From Clavelina lepadiformis (taxonomy: Eukaryota; Chordata; Ascidiacea; Aplousobranchia; Clavelinidae): a stretch of 64,000 bases of DNA. The stretch lies in contig NC_135242.1 in assembly GCF_947623445.1 (NCBI RefSeq), forward strand, positions 1,302,001 through 1,366,000, given 5' to 3'. The position numbers and the translations under genes were made by a program. Below the pieces are notes generated by a model. It was not told where the DNA came from, did no database searches, and saw nothing but the letters and a program-made list of their open reading frames with translations. Below, piece by piece: positions 49,240 through 61,849 of the stretch; the first letter of the stretch is position 1; each line of letters begins with the position of its first letter.

Positions 49240-52200
49240 AACAACATAAACATGATTACATGATGAACAACTTAAATTACAGTTTACTTACTGCCACAGC
49301 ACAATCATAATAATCAAAGCTTAATAACTTTTACATTTTGGTTATGGGTTACCATTATACATATTGCCTTTGACGATTAATCATTGATTCTCTATAGTTG
49401 AGACTGATACCCTTTTTGCTTACTGCCAAACACTCTTGGTTCACTATTTGTATTGTCGTTTTATGCTTACTGCCACTGAGATAATCTGATAATTTGAAAA
49501 AGTAATGCTTGATACTATTGAAATACCTTTTATGTAGTGTAGATTAGTAAATTTTGAATTGCTTGTGTTTCTTGGTGGGAATTGCTGATGCCAATAAAAA
49601 ATTTAAAAAATAGTTGTCGTTCGCCATTTTCACGTTTCTTTGTATAGGTGGAAAGGATGACGTCCATTTAAATTTTATAGGTTTATTGCTGAGGTAAATA
49701 TTTGAAGTCAGTCCTGCAGAGAGGGCATTTATGTCATATACATGAAATCGTGAAATCAGTTATATTTCATACGTCCTATTCGTATACTATGTCGCAATAA
49801 GTATGATTTTATTGGTTTTCGATTTATGTTCGATGCCAAGTGATTATGATTCATTAAATAATTGCACAATTGACTTTCTGTTAAGAAATAGATTACAGAA
49901 TTTGAAGAAGGCAAACATAGGTTGGTAGCCATGTCGCAAACAGGAGCAAAGCATATTAAGTAAAGTTAAAAAAAAAACGATGTGTGAAGATCATGGTGAA
50001 GAAAAAAGTGATATGAAACTCAAATATTCCACGAAATATACGCACGAAAATTGTATGACTTTACTCTCTTTCTAACAGTTATTGCAAAACTTGTATCTTG
50101 CAAAGTTATTGTAGTGTAAATAAAATGGATGAGGAAAAGATATTTAACCAATGTAAGTTAACTATTAACTTTATTGTAGAAACCAATCCGTACCTGTCCT
50201 TTGTTAAAAAGCTTTACCGCAAACAAAATTTCTCAGCTGTAAGTACAAAGTCGAAAATATTTCTGTTTGAAATAAAGAACATGCTACGACTTGCCACATA
50301 TTTGTCTGAATGAGACTTCTGTTTAAACCCAGCAGGTACCATGTGATTGTTCCCACTGTGTGTAACAATCCCGTCATAAAAGTAAACGTACACGAAAAAG
50401 TTTGCGTAAGCGCTATTCCTAAAAGTTGCTTGAACACAAAATAATCATTTCAGGTCATTAGTATGTGGTAGGGGAAAGGGATGCCGAAATTACAAACACA
50501 AAAAATGTCAGGCATGGCATATACCGAAGAAAAATAGGCTATCATTAAGCTGTATTCACTCCCTGCGAGTTTATTAGACGTTTGTAGATTAAAAAAGAAC
50601 AGCAAACGTTAAGATTGGTAACTTAAGTTTTAATAGAGATGAAGTTTTTAAAAATCTACTTCTCAGAATCTTGAAGTAATCACTTAAAAAGTATAAAGTA
50701 CAAGGACTGACAAACATTTTTGAGAAAGTAATTTGATAGAGGAGTTCGGCAATTTCTTTCAAAAGTACCGACGGTACTGGTATCGGTACTGGAGAAGTAC
50801 CGTGATACAGTAATTTGGTACTATAATATCGCGTTACTGCCCACCTCTACAGTATGTAATGTTTGCCCGCTTTATGGCGCTACAGGATATATCGCGAGAT
50901 TTCAAACGCGAGATAAATCCACGAAGCCGACCGACAAAAATTGATGACTTTTGCCATGATAAAAATACAGTTATGCGATATCGATAGAACGTTGGACGCT
51001 GACGCTGTCAAAATCCGCAAACAGACTCTAAAAAATTTCTTATTGTTTTTAACGCCAGTAATGAAAATGTTTTAGGGACGAACTGTTTCAGCAATAGTGA
51101 ATTTCTTTTAAAAGTATTGATCACTTAGCAACACAAAAACATATTTTTGTTACGTTTCGTTGAACAAGATCATAGGTATGAGGTCACCTAGTGTTCAAAT
51201 AGCTGGTATATAATTTTTTCTCCGCCTGAGTACCGTTTTAACCTTTTTTCAATACCTTTAGGTGGAAACTATATACTAGATGGGTGATTTGTCATAAAAA
51301 GTGTGAGAACTTTAATGCTTAGGTTTTTTATGATTTGATAAAAAGAAAATTGGGAAATAAAAGAACAAGATGTGTGGTGGGAAAGCGACAACTTGCGGAA
51401 ACGTGTAAGTATTACGTCATACATTTTAAGTGTGTTTGTAACATGTGCAGTAGGATATAGTGCTAAAAACGTTGGTTGCTTTTAAAAGACTTGGCACATG
51501 ATAAGTTAATGCAAATCATCATCAATTAGCATCTATCGTTAAATTTAGTTATATTAATCTAAAAAACTGAAATATTTCTTATTTTTCTAATTTTGTTTTA
51601 GCCTAATCGGTGTTTTAGCTTCTTTTTGCTCTACTTTAAAGTGAGAAAAGCTTAGTTTTGTTTTAAACCTTCAGATTTCACGGTGAGTGTACAAAGCCTA
51701 AAGAAGGAATGTAATTAGAAATATTAATTTACTCTTTTGTTAATCTGAGAACCTTTGGCAGACTCGTAAGCAAAGCTGAAAATAAATTGCATGTTTTCAG
51801 GGTTTATCACAATACAAATATGAAAAATATTGTAAATTTTAACACTTCTCGCTGAATCAGGCCTCGTGGATAAGCAGGTTTAACTCGCTAGATTTCTTAA
51901 CTTAGATTTTTCCATAATATTGAAAGCAGTAGCAACTAACTATGCTTTTGGCCTGTAACTAGCATTTTGGTTAGTGCGTACTTTTTTAAAGAGAAGATTC
52001 TGGTTTTGTTTCAAACCTTGCATCAATTTCAAAGATGTTTTACTATTACTTATCACTGTCCAAGAAACTATTGTAATTCGACATTCGGTTTGCTTACGTC
52101 TGAGTACCTTTTTTAATGTCTGCTATACTTGACACATCTTTGTGTTAGACTAGTGACTAATCCCAAGCTTGTTTTCCAAGATATCACTGGCTTCTAGAAC

Positions 52201-52430
52201 ATGGTTGACAGTATTGGCTGAAATAAAAACGTTTGTTAAATTTTTCACACAAAAAAATGTTTGCTAGAAACAGCAGAAAAAGAGTTCAAAATATGATCCA
52301 AATTAAATCGGCTCAGCACTTTTTATTCACTTTATTTTCGATTGTTAAAACCCTGAATAACGTTATGTAGTTATAATCAATCATTTCTGTGTAAATTGAT
52401 GTTAATGGAGATAACAACTTTCTTTTTCAG
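49240..52430. other. Spacer between subfamily II genes 2 and 3
   Basis: No exon chain can be supported. The frame at 50098-50313 is open but unrecognised. A small hAT-like remnant lies at 50737-50848. Confidence 0.4.
50737..50848. mobile_element. Small hAT-like remnant related to the element at 53338-53653
   Basis: The right end (ACTGCCCACCTCTA) and the internal GTACCG/GTACTGG words match the end and body of the element in the intron of gene 3. The left end (TAGAGG) is weakly inverted to it. It is probably an internally deleted copy. Confidence 0.45.
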
Positions 52431-52454
52431 CTTCTTCTCATCTAGAAACAAAAT

Positions 52455-54082
52455 ATGCATTCACAAAGCAAACTTGGCGGTGTTAAACAAGAAACAAACC
52501 ACATAAATTTTCTTCGTGTCCAAAGAAAGCAGGTAAAAATAACCATGTAACCGAAGTTGTTACAGTTTAGCGCTTAACGGTGACGCAGAACTATAGTTTT
52601 ACAAGATACTTAACATCATTGATGGTGTTGAGAGTGGTAAAATCAAATGGCACATAATAATGGTAAAGAATATTATGCGCAAATGAGTGTTATTTATGAT
52701 CACAGCAGAAGTGGGATAAATCTGTTAAGTGCAGAAATGCCCAAAGCATAAAATTTTAAATCCACTTTGTGTAAAAAGCTTGATGGGCCAATACAAAAAT
52801 ATTTGACTATAATGCTCAATAAAACAACGATTAAGAGCTGGTTAGAGAAATTTTGAGCTTAGCCATTAATCTATCAATGTTTGTTATTTTTATGCTAATT
52901 TTATATACAAGAGAACTCTTAGTCTCAGGACTAAAAATGTTTTGGCTGGACTCAACCATGAAACGAGCAGAACTCATGAAATGGCCTGAATGGCCTGCCC
53001 AAAATGGACTGAACTCAAAGTTAACAGTATTTGGTTTCAGAAAGTTTGAGGGCCGAGTTTAAACCCATTTCTCTGTCAGAACTTTGTCTCCAAACTACAA
53101 AAGATTTTACTACTGTAAAGTGTAAGATACGATATTCACCGTTTTTTTGCAGGCCACAGCCGTAAATGTGATGAACATGATCTTAAACGGGGCTTTCTAC
53201 AACACGGTGAAGAAAACTGAACGTATAAAAGTAGAAATGTAAGTTTCCGCTGTGCGTTGGACCGAAATATTTTGGCCCAATCATGTAGGCTACGGTAATT
53301 TTCGGCATATAGCCAAAGTTTTGTGACACGTTAATTTCAGAGGTAGGCAGTACCGCAGAACTATACTGTAGTACCTATAAAACTATAGTGTTTATTTTTA
53401 ATTTACTAAGGTCTAATGAAGTTGCAAGGAATGAGGTCAAATATGTTTTGACCTCTAGTAACCTGTAGCGGGAATCCTGAATAGGGACAAAAGTTTCACT
53501 TGCAACAGGATCGGCAGAAATCATACCAAAATTACCAGAATTCCGCCAAAACTACTTTTTAAAACAGTACTGGATACCGTTACCGTCGATACACTTTTCG
53601 CCAACAGTTACAGTTACCGACAGTACTTTTAAAGTACCGACTGCCCACCTCTGGTTAAGTCCTGTTGCTTGTGAAAATCGACATGCCTATGTCAGTTATA
53701 CATAAAAGTGAAAAACACTTTTTGATATTTCAGAGTAGACTACGAAGAGGAGAGCTTGGATAACACTGGTGGAGGTCAGTATTACAATGTTCTCTTTTGC
53801 CTTGTTTATGAAACAGAAGTCAAAGCATTAAAAAGCAATGGCAAAGATACAGTATATAAACCTACACTCAATACAAAACTTGCATTTGCTCTAAGTTGAG
53901 TTAGATTTATTTCAATTCCAGGGATTTTCCTTCCTCCAGTCAGGAACAGAAGAATCATCCTGGTGGAGATCGAGGGGGGAAATTATCAAAGGGATCTCGC
54001 TGCCATACAACGTCAGCTGGACCCCATTACAGCTGGTTGGTGTCACCCGACAGGTGATACTCAACCAGAGGTGTCTCCCTAG
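52455..54082 (+). CDS. Subfamily II small protein, gene 3 (uncharacterised, 121 aa)
   Basis: Exons are 52455-52532, 53153-53238, 53734-53774 and 53922-54082, with phases 0, 2 and 1. The start MHSQSKLGGVKQE lies 24 nt after TCTTTTTCAG (AG at 52429-52430). Exon 1 ends RVQRKQ. Exon 2 has MILNGAFYNTVKK. Exon 3 has VDYEEESLDNTGG. Exon 4 has VRNRRIILVEIEGGN, the helix RDLAAIQRQLDP and CHPTGDTQPEVSP. Its 3' region to about 54490 resembles that of the next gene (shared GGTGTCTTGCTG and an A-rich polyadenylation region). Intron 2 hosts a small transposon ending 80 bp before exon 3. Confidence 0.87.
53338..53653. mobile_element. hAT-type miniature element in an intron
   Basis: Terminal inverted repeats CAGAGGTAGGCAG and CTGCCCACCTCTG match at 12 of 13 positions. 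The flanking 8-mers GTTAATTT and GTTAAGTC agree at six positions, so the target duplication has decayed. There is no coding capacity in its 316 bp. The internal sequence is rich in GTACCG-like words in both orientations. Confidence 0.75.
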
Positions 54083-54089
54083 CTGCTTG

Positions 54090-54610
54090 CACCCTGCCAC
54101 AGCATTGACCCCTACTACAACAACATTTGCAAGAAAATAGGTTATAGGAAACTTTTTTATTGTTGGCGCAATTGTTTGGTGCATTTACTGATGGCTGATG
54201 CTTCAGTTGTATTTTATCAAAATTTTTGATAACAACTTTTCAGTAATGTGAAATGCTAAACCACTGCACCACCGCCCGTCTGCTTTAAATCAGTAATATA
54301 CAACCTAGTAAGCAACCTAGTACGTAATGCCTAGTCTTACATTGAGGACGCGTTGGTTTCATTGTTGTCTTGCTGGTTATTCATTAACTGTTGCTTTGAA
54401 AATCATCGGATTTTTGTTCAACTGAATTAGCATTGACTTCTGAATTGCTTGTGCTTAGTGGTAAGGTGTCTTGCTGGTAGTAATAAAAGCGACCAAACTA
54501 CAGCGGGCTTACTTCTTCTTCTTGTTTTTGAGTTTCGTCAAAAGAAAATTAAAGATTTAAAAGCTGATTTTTTTACAAACAAAAATCGGAAAAGTGCAAA
54601 ATGTCGCGCA
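54090..54610. other. 3' flank of subfamily II gene 3
   Basis: Contains the probable 3' UTR, with GTAATAAAAGC near 54480 as a candidate polyadenylation signal. No other feature is supported. Confidence 0.5.
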
Positions 54611-54621
54611 AGGCTCTAGAG

Positions 54622-54963
54622 CAGGGGTTCCCAACCTTTTTATGTTCTCGTACCACGTAGCCACCACGGATTGTCAACACGTACCACTATTTTCAAAACA
54701 ACTAATTTTATCCAATATTCGCACAGCAGCATTGTATTAATAACAGTGACAGCAGGGAGCAAGATCGACAAAAGTAGCTTACTGAGTGCAGAGAATTTAG
54801 TACGGAAAGAAATAAAAGTGTTGTTCGCATATTTTAGCAACTCAAAATTAAATTGTTATACTACTATACTGTATATTGCATGCAACGGAGAGCTGCTCGC
54901 GTACCACCTAAAAAGCTTCCGCGTACCACTAGTGGTACGCGTACCACCGGTTGGGAACCCCTG
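54622..54963. mobile_element. hAT-type MITE with intact termini
   Basis: 342 bp bounded by perfect 15-bp inverted repeats (CAGGGGTTCCCAACC and its complement), the classic hAT end. An 8-bp target duplication CTCTAGAG lies at 54614-54621 and 54964-54971. The interior has tandem GTACCAC words near both ends. It encodes no transposase, so it must have been moved in trans. The intact ends and duplication indicate a fairly recent insertion. Confidence 0.93.
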
Positions 54964-54979
54964 CTCTAGAGTCTAGAGA

Positions 54980-57900
54980 GGTTAAAAGTTCTAAAGAAAC
55001 TGCTGCCAACGATCATTTTACCATGAACAATAAAACGCGACGTCAGCACAACAAAACTTGATATTTTGTTGTGATGATACGTGTTTACGATCAAGCCATT
55101 GACCAATATTCTTCTAAACTGTATCTGCGAACAAATATTAGTCTTTTAAACAGTTGCACACTTTGGGCTACCGGAAGTAAAAATAGAAACAGATTCTTAA
55201 CCTCATTAAAGAGGTATGAAACGACCCAACATTTTGCTCTAGGTAAATAACTCTTAAACAGGTCTACGCAGAACACATACATAGCATTACATGAGTTAGT
55301 ATAATGAAAGTTTTGATATACTGTTGTTTGTTTTACTATTGTAGCTTTTACTTGTGATTTTAATGTATAGTCACCGTTTTACTTTATACGTAGCCAACGT
55401 GCTTTATACGTTTACATTTAGGGTAAGTGGACTTGGAAATAGCTTTATTTTTACTTTCGAAAATTGTACGAACACTCACAGAAACCACAATGTCTTGCAG
55501 TAGAAATACGTTTTAACTGTGTACGTGTTTTGCATAGTATTTTGTATCCCCCAAAGAACTAAGTGAGCCGAGCGACCGGTTTGCACTGATGGCTATCAAT
55601 GAATAATAACTGATGTACTACTACGCCTTATGAGTGGTACTGAAGAGCGCACTGGGCAGAGACGGTAGCATATCGTGAAGAATGATCGTGTTCTGATCCC
55701 AGGCTGTTTACGTGAACCTTCTTCTTACTCCTTTATAATTATTTTGGGCACAATTTTGTAATACAAGTCATTTATAGCAACCTGTTGAATACTTCATTCA
55801 GCAGCAGTAGAAAACAAACCTTTAGTCAGCAAGCAACTGGAAGCACGGAATGACGAGTTTCCGTCACATTAGGAACCCATGAATATGTAATAGCCTACAT
55901 AATTTGCTTTGTTCGAAAAGGTTTTGATGAACTGGCCATTGACATTGGAAAAAATTCAATGCTTGAAATACTGTAAAGACGTGGATTGTTCACTTGACGC
56001 GTTACAGCAAACCTCTCACGTGCCCATTGTATGTAAATAAAGCGGCGTCAAGTTTTGTATGGAGCAAAGATCAATACAGACGTAATGCATGTCAACACAA
56101 GAGACAAAGGATGTAATCTACATCTTACAATTATACAATGTTAAAGAGTCGCCTTAACCGAACAACAACAACAAATGTCAATTTGGGAAAGGAATTCAAA
56201 TAAAGAATAGCTTTGAAATTAACTTTGTAATTAAATAAGACTACATCTCAAATTGGAATTAAATCTTTATCTCATACTTTAAACCCAGCTCAACAGCAAA
56301 ATCGCAGAAACCGCTCTGCGGAAATTGCCAATTTTTCACTATTTGTTTAACTTAATAACACAAACATTTTGTAAAAGTCATTTTCACTAATCCTTCTGGC
56401 GTTCAGATGTGAAGTAAATGAATGATGAATGTAAGCAAGAAAGTAAAACGACAATGTTGTTATTATTTTCACTTTTGTTCAAATTATAGTTAACCAATAT
56501 CCCTAAACTGTACTTGAGAGCTATTTACGAAAATTACATAGAATCTTGGCTCGTGGTTCTTTTACAAAGGGTCTACAAAGTTGATGGCGGCCGAGCCATG
56601 TTATCCCAGCAGATAGTGAAAAAAAAAGATATAAGGTTGCACTCTGAAGTTAAATTTATTTTGGATTCTTCTACTCAAGCATTCACAAACATGAGCTTGT
56701 TAAGGTGTAATAAGTAATGGCAAAAATATTTCGAAGTTGGTAGGTAAAAACCATTACATTTACTTAGAGTACACTGTAAGAGCGTTGTACTTTCAAAACA
56801 GCTATCATGCAATGTTGCATGAAATAGATGAGTAGTAAACATTTAAGTGACGTCATCCTCCAAGATGGCAATAAAAGGTTAGTTTAACAACCTGTTCGTA
56901 CAAGCCCTTTGGCAAACATTTCTAGCAAACAAGACTTTTTCTTTAACTTTAACAGAATCAAAAAGGTTCCTCCCAGGAATGAAGAACCTGTCATGACATG
57001 TCTTTGGTTTCAATCTAGCCTACGTTCTATCACCTTATAGATTGGACTTTGCTTTTAATAAAATAACTTACACAGTTTCTTTGTTTAATTGTGCTACGAA
57101 GCAGAATTGCATTCACTTTGTAAGCAAACTTGCGACATTAACGAAAACTAAAAAATATAAATAATAATTTGTAAATCTGTTGATCTGTTGATAAATGGCA
57201 ACTAAGCCAAAAGCAGAGTTGAACGGGACACAAGAAAACTTGATAAAAGTGGATTTCAGAAATCGCTGCCATGGAGACATATTAGACTACGACTAGATAG
57301 TTTCTAGACGTACGTTTTAAACACGTGATTGCGTTAAAGTTTTTGATACAAATAGTATGGCCTTTTTGCGGAAGACAGCATCCACGTATTACAGGTTCAA
57401 GCGCAAAGAAATTGTCTTCTTCTGTTTTAATCTGGATGGCATAAAAAAAAGGTTTTATTTGTTATGAAACTTTCGATAACTAGTCCTAGGAAAGTCGTGT
57501 CATGACATGTTTTATTTGAACTATACGCTTTAACCTGAATTGATTTAAGACATTGCTGTGATGTGCAGACGGTATTAGGCCTGAGTCGATTTTTTTATTT
57601 TCCGAGAATCTTAATTCGTCATAAAGTACACAACAGGTTGCAAAAAAGTTTCCACTATTACTTATAAGTGTTCGGATGAAAAAGTAATTATTTCAGCTGG
57701 AAAACATATTGAGGGAGGCACCCCGTAGCTGAGTAAAAGTTTTATCGAGCTGTTTTGCCGAGCCTGATCAAACTCAGAATCGTTTGTCAAAACCAAGTTA
57801 AACTGGTGTCTAAAAGTCTCTCTATTTAAAAGTAAAATGAAGCATACGACATGAGCAAAGACTGGTTTTATGAATGGAAAGAAAATTATCAAAACGAAAT

Positions 57901-60310
57901 TTGCATGAAGTTATTTATTCTGTGATGTAAAGGTTTTATCGAAGATTTATGGTTTTAAATCTCGTATAATTTTATCACATGATGGCGCTAGGATATTATC
58001 AAAATATACTAAATAAAATGGCTCCATAGGAACTGGAAGTTATGATAAATTTTATCATTTAGCTTTCCGCTTGACATGAAAACCCATCTTTTCCTTGATG
58101 AAAGAAATAAAGTGATACGAAGAGTAAAGTTGTTGGACAGCGACGCCGTTGTAATGCAAAAATTGACTTCTTAAATTAAAATCTAATGGTTATTTTTGTC
58201 ATACTCCAGTGATCATACGGTAAAGCTGAATCACTAACTTTAGTAGAAAAATGTCATATGTAATAAGCACAATGGGAAAATCTGGCAATATGTAATTTGT
58301 AAAATGAAATAAACAATTGTAACGTTGTAAAATTCCGAGTACAAAACTTGTATCTGCTCCCTATTTGTGCGTACGTAGGTATGTCAAGGAAAGGAGTTTC
58401 TAGTTTCATGCGTCATACACCTTATGAAAGATGATACCTGCGAGCATTATTATAAACCTCTGTGAGAAGACAAGGTGACTTTACTGTCTCAAACAAAGGG
58501 TGTTCACTTCAAACAAAAGTACAGTCTCAAACATGTAGCGCCGTCCGTGAATTTTGTTCCTAAAAGAAAACCATAGAGCATTAAAGGACTCAAAATTTTA
58601 GAAAGGTTTTAGTTGTTTAAATAAAAACAGCGCGTTATGTAATAAGTGGTTTAGCTATTGCAGGTTTGACTCTAAATTCTTTTCTGAAACTGATCGAATC
58701 GATCGAAACCGATCGGCAAATTTTCCAGCATAAACAGAATTATTGTAAAACATAATTAGAGACAAAGAACACAAAATTTTAGTTGGTTCATAAACTAGTT
58801 AGTTGATATAAAATTGGCAGCAAGCTGCTCTCCGCTAGGGGGTGTTGTGAGAACGATTATCCGGGCCCGTGCAAATCCAAATATCAAGAAGTTTGACCCG
58901 TTCTTATTACCAGCAAATTGTAAAATTTCATGCAAAAGTTGACAAATTTTACATACAAACTTGACATAAATGCTAAAAAAACTTGCAAAGCTTTGTTTCA
59001 AAAGAAATGCTGTTTAAATGGCGATTTATAAAGAAAATCGTTTAGAAAATTATCTTTATTGCAAGGAATGTCGACGCCAGTTTAGCTTAGCCAGGAAAGT
59101 AGATCATTATTTTTTACCAAAATTTATCAATTAGTCAGTAAAATTATATTCAGGTTTGCCATAGCTAATATTTGTGTTCACTTGAATCTTCTACACAAGA
59201 GATATTTGACGAATCTATTCGGATTTGGGTTTGCATTGGCCCATAGACACAACAAAATAAAATGATGTTAATAATAAAAAACAGTGAAACAATGAAAACA
59301 CAGTGGATATTTTCACAAAATCACATGTTGTTATGTAGTTGCCTAAAACTGTGAACTTTAACTTCAGTTTTACATCCATAAACGAATAAAATTCTGTCAA
59401 TACGCAAAAAAAGACGTTTCCGGTCTGGAAATTCCCAACTTCGGAGAACAAAAAGGATGTGACGTTGACATTGAGGATGTGACGTACATAAGGTAAGTGC
59501 TCGTTTTATTATCTCATTATATTTATTATATTTAAATAAACAAAATCTTTTAAAACAAGGAAGGATTTGGTTGATGCATAAAAATAACGTAAACGCTTAT
59601 GGCTAATCGAGGCGTATTCCTCCGCCACTAAATGGCGAAAGTTCGTAGTAGAAAGTAGAAAGTAGTTAGAAAGTAGTTCGAAAGTAGAATATCGCCATTA
59701 AGGCTTCAATTGCCGTTAAGGGTTTCGATTAAAACTTTTTTGTAGTGGAAGTAGCTTTTTTTAGGCGTTGTAAGGCTTTAAATTTGCTTTCTGTCAGGAT
59801 TTGTAGCACAATTATTAAAACTATTACATTTGTTAATAAACCAATTCATATCCAAATTTAGAAAAGTTAGGAGGCCCATCTCATAGTTCTACTAGTTTAG
59901 GCGGCACCTGCACCTTGCTTGAGAGGCAAATGTCAGTTTTGTTCAAACTTCAAGGAAATGTTGGATTGTTTTGAAAATATTTTACTATAATTTTACTGTT
60001 TAAATACAACTAGGGCCCAGCATTGGTAGGTTTTTGCATTAAATGCGTTACAAATGTACTTTCTGACCTATAAAAGCTTTCAAGTCCAACATGCAATTGG
60101 TTATGGCATAAATATTTATCAAAACCTATAGTTGACAGCGTTAAGTGGAAAACTTTGTATAGCTCTCCAGTAATTTAATAATCATTTGCACAAATCTGGA
60201 GCATTAACTAAAAAACATTCAACGCAAGTTCAAAATCTTTCGCTGCTCTTTGAATTGCAAAGTGTGTATTGAGGTGCATGGTGTTTATCATCCAATGTTA
60301 GAACCACTTT
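54980..60310. other. Spacer between subfamily II genes 3 and 4
   Basis: AT-rich, without a supported gene. It contains a stretch duplicated at the right edge of the window (55220-56050). The frame 56514-56717 (IESWLVVLLQRVYKVDGG) is open but unrecognised. A short tandem AGAAAGTAGT-like run lies near 59640-59690. Confidence 0.4.
55220..56050. repeat. Spacer duplicate, copy a
   Basis: Matches 63530-63832 in order, with gaps. The closest stretch (CCTCTCACGTGCCCATTG and the following TGTAAATAAAGCGGC) is identical at 56012 and 63796. The offset of about 7.78 kb equals the distance between subfamily II genes 3 and 4, so gene and spacer were duplicated together. Confidence 0.75.
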
Positions 60311-60355
60311 TTTTCCAGGTTTCTGAGTTAAGCTTTTAAGAAAGGCAAAAGGGAA

Positions 60356-61842
60356 ATGGAACCGCCTTCTGAAAGTGTGGGTTATGAAGAGAGAATAGCC
60401 AATTTTGTTCGCATCCAACGAGATCAGGTAAGATTAAACATCATAATATTTTCTGTTCGTCAGGGCAAGAACCCTTTCAAAAGTTATGAAGTACTCGGAC
60501 CACTACCTATACAATTCCAATGTTTTTTTCACTCAAAATTTCGCTGGTAAAACGCTTCTAAAGCTTTCGCATTGTGCATATGGTTATATTATGCAGCACA
60601 ACTCCTGCAAAATCTCACTTTCTAAGCATTTTCAGGTTTTTGAAAGTTTTCGGGCTATCTTTCCACCACAAAATTATCATCAGACCTTAGCTTATGTGCA
60701 TATTGTATTCGGTATTTCAATAATATCTATAGTTGATAAACACGATGATCTCATATGTAGCATTTTCATCGGTTTACTATTCACTCAGTGATCAATTCCT
60801 CACAGGGCTAACACAGCCCACTATGTTTGTGCAAAACACAAAAGAAATTAAGACATAAAAAACCAAAATTCGAAACGTAGTTTCTAAAAGTCATCGTGAA
60901 ATTTACTGAATTCCCTGAAGTCTTTCCTGGGGCCCCATGTAAAGAACCACTGCTCAGGCTCAAACGGTTACTTTCATTGCTGACAGGATTAATAAACAAT
61001 TTTAGCTATAAAAGACAACGTTTGTAATGATGTCATCGACGGCGTAGTTCAAGTTCACTCAGATAATGCTTGAAAAGGTTTCAACTCTTGCCAAAACGTT
61101 AATTTTGACCAAAGCAAAAGCGGGATAAGGCTGTCAGTGTCAGCTTATGTTGTAAATTTTGCTTTCAATTCGCAATTTAGACATTTTAATGTACACTCCA
61201 TATAAAATACATAATGCCACAGTTCCGGTAAAATCAACTCCAAAGAATCAAATTTATCGCTATGAAAGTTTGACATGGTACCAACTATTTCCTTTTAGGC
61301 AACGCCTAGGTCTGTGATGAGATTGGTTTTGAATGGAACTCCATATTCTAAGGTTAGGACAGTTCAAGCAAAGCTAGTCGAACTGTAAGTAACAATTGAA
61401 AAGGTCTGTTTAGCCATGTAATTTTCTCCGTGGCCTACGTTTGGTGACACATTAAGTAATGCTTCATATAAAGTGATAAGTACGTTTGATCTTTCAGAGT
61501 GGATTTTCAGGAGGAACGCTTGGATGACACTGGTGGAGGTTAGTAATGCCAAGTCATGTTTTTCTTGTTACTAAAATGAAGGTCACGTAATAAAGAATAC
61601 GGTTGTAACAGTGTATAAAGGCCTACACTCAATACATAGCTTTTATTTTGCAAAATTAAGTACGACATATTTCAATTCCAGGGGTTTTCCTTCCTTCAGA
61701 CAAAAAGAGGAAGGTCATCCTAGTGGAGATCAAGGGAGGAAATCGTCTGGAATATCTTGCTGCTATACAACGTCAGTTGTATTCCCTTAGGGCTGATTGG
61801 TGTCATCCGACAGGAGATATCCAACCAGAAATGTCACCCTAG
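60356..61842 (+). CDS. Subfamily II small protein, gene 4 (uncharacterised, 119 aa)
   Basis: Exons are 60356-60427, 61299-61384, 61498-61538 and 61682-61842, with phases 0, 2 and 1. The start MEPPSESVGYEER lies 37 nt after TTTTTTCCAG (AG at 60317-60318). Exon 1 ends RIQRDQ. Exon 2 has VMRLVLNGTPYSKVRT. Exon 3 has VDFQEERLDDTGG. Exon 4 has KRKVILVEIKGGN, the helix EYLAAIQRQLYS and CHPTGDIQPEMSP. Here the N-terminal half of exon 4 (SDKKRK) departs from the VRNRR of its paralogs. It is the last member in the window; no further exon of the family was found to 64000. Confidence 0.87.
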
Positions 61843-61849
61843 TTGCTTG

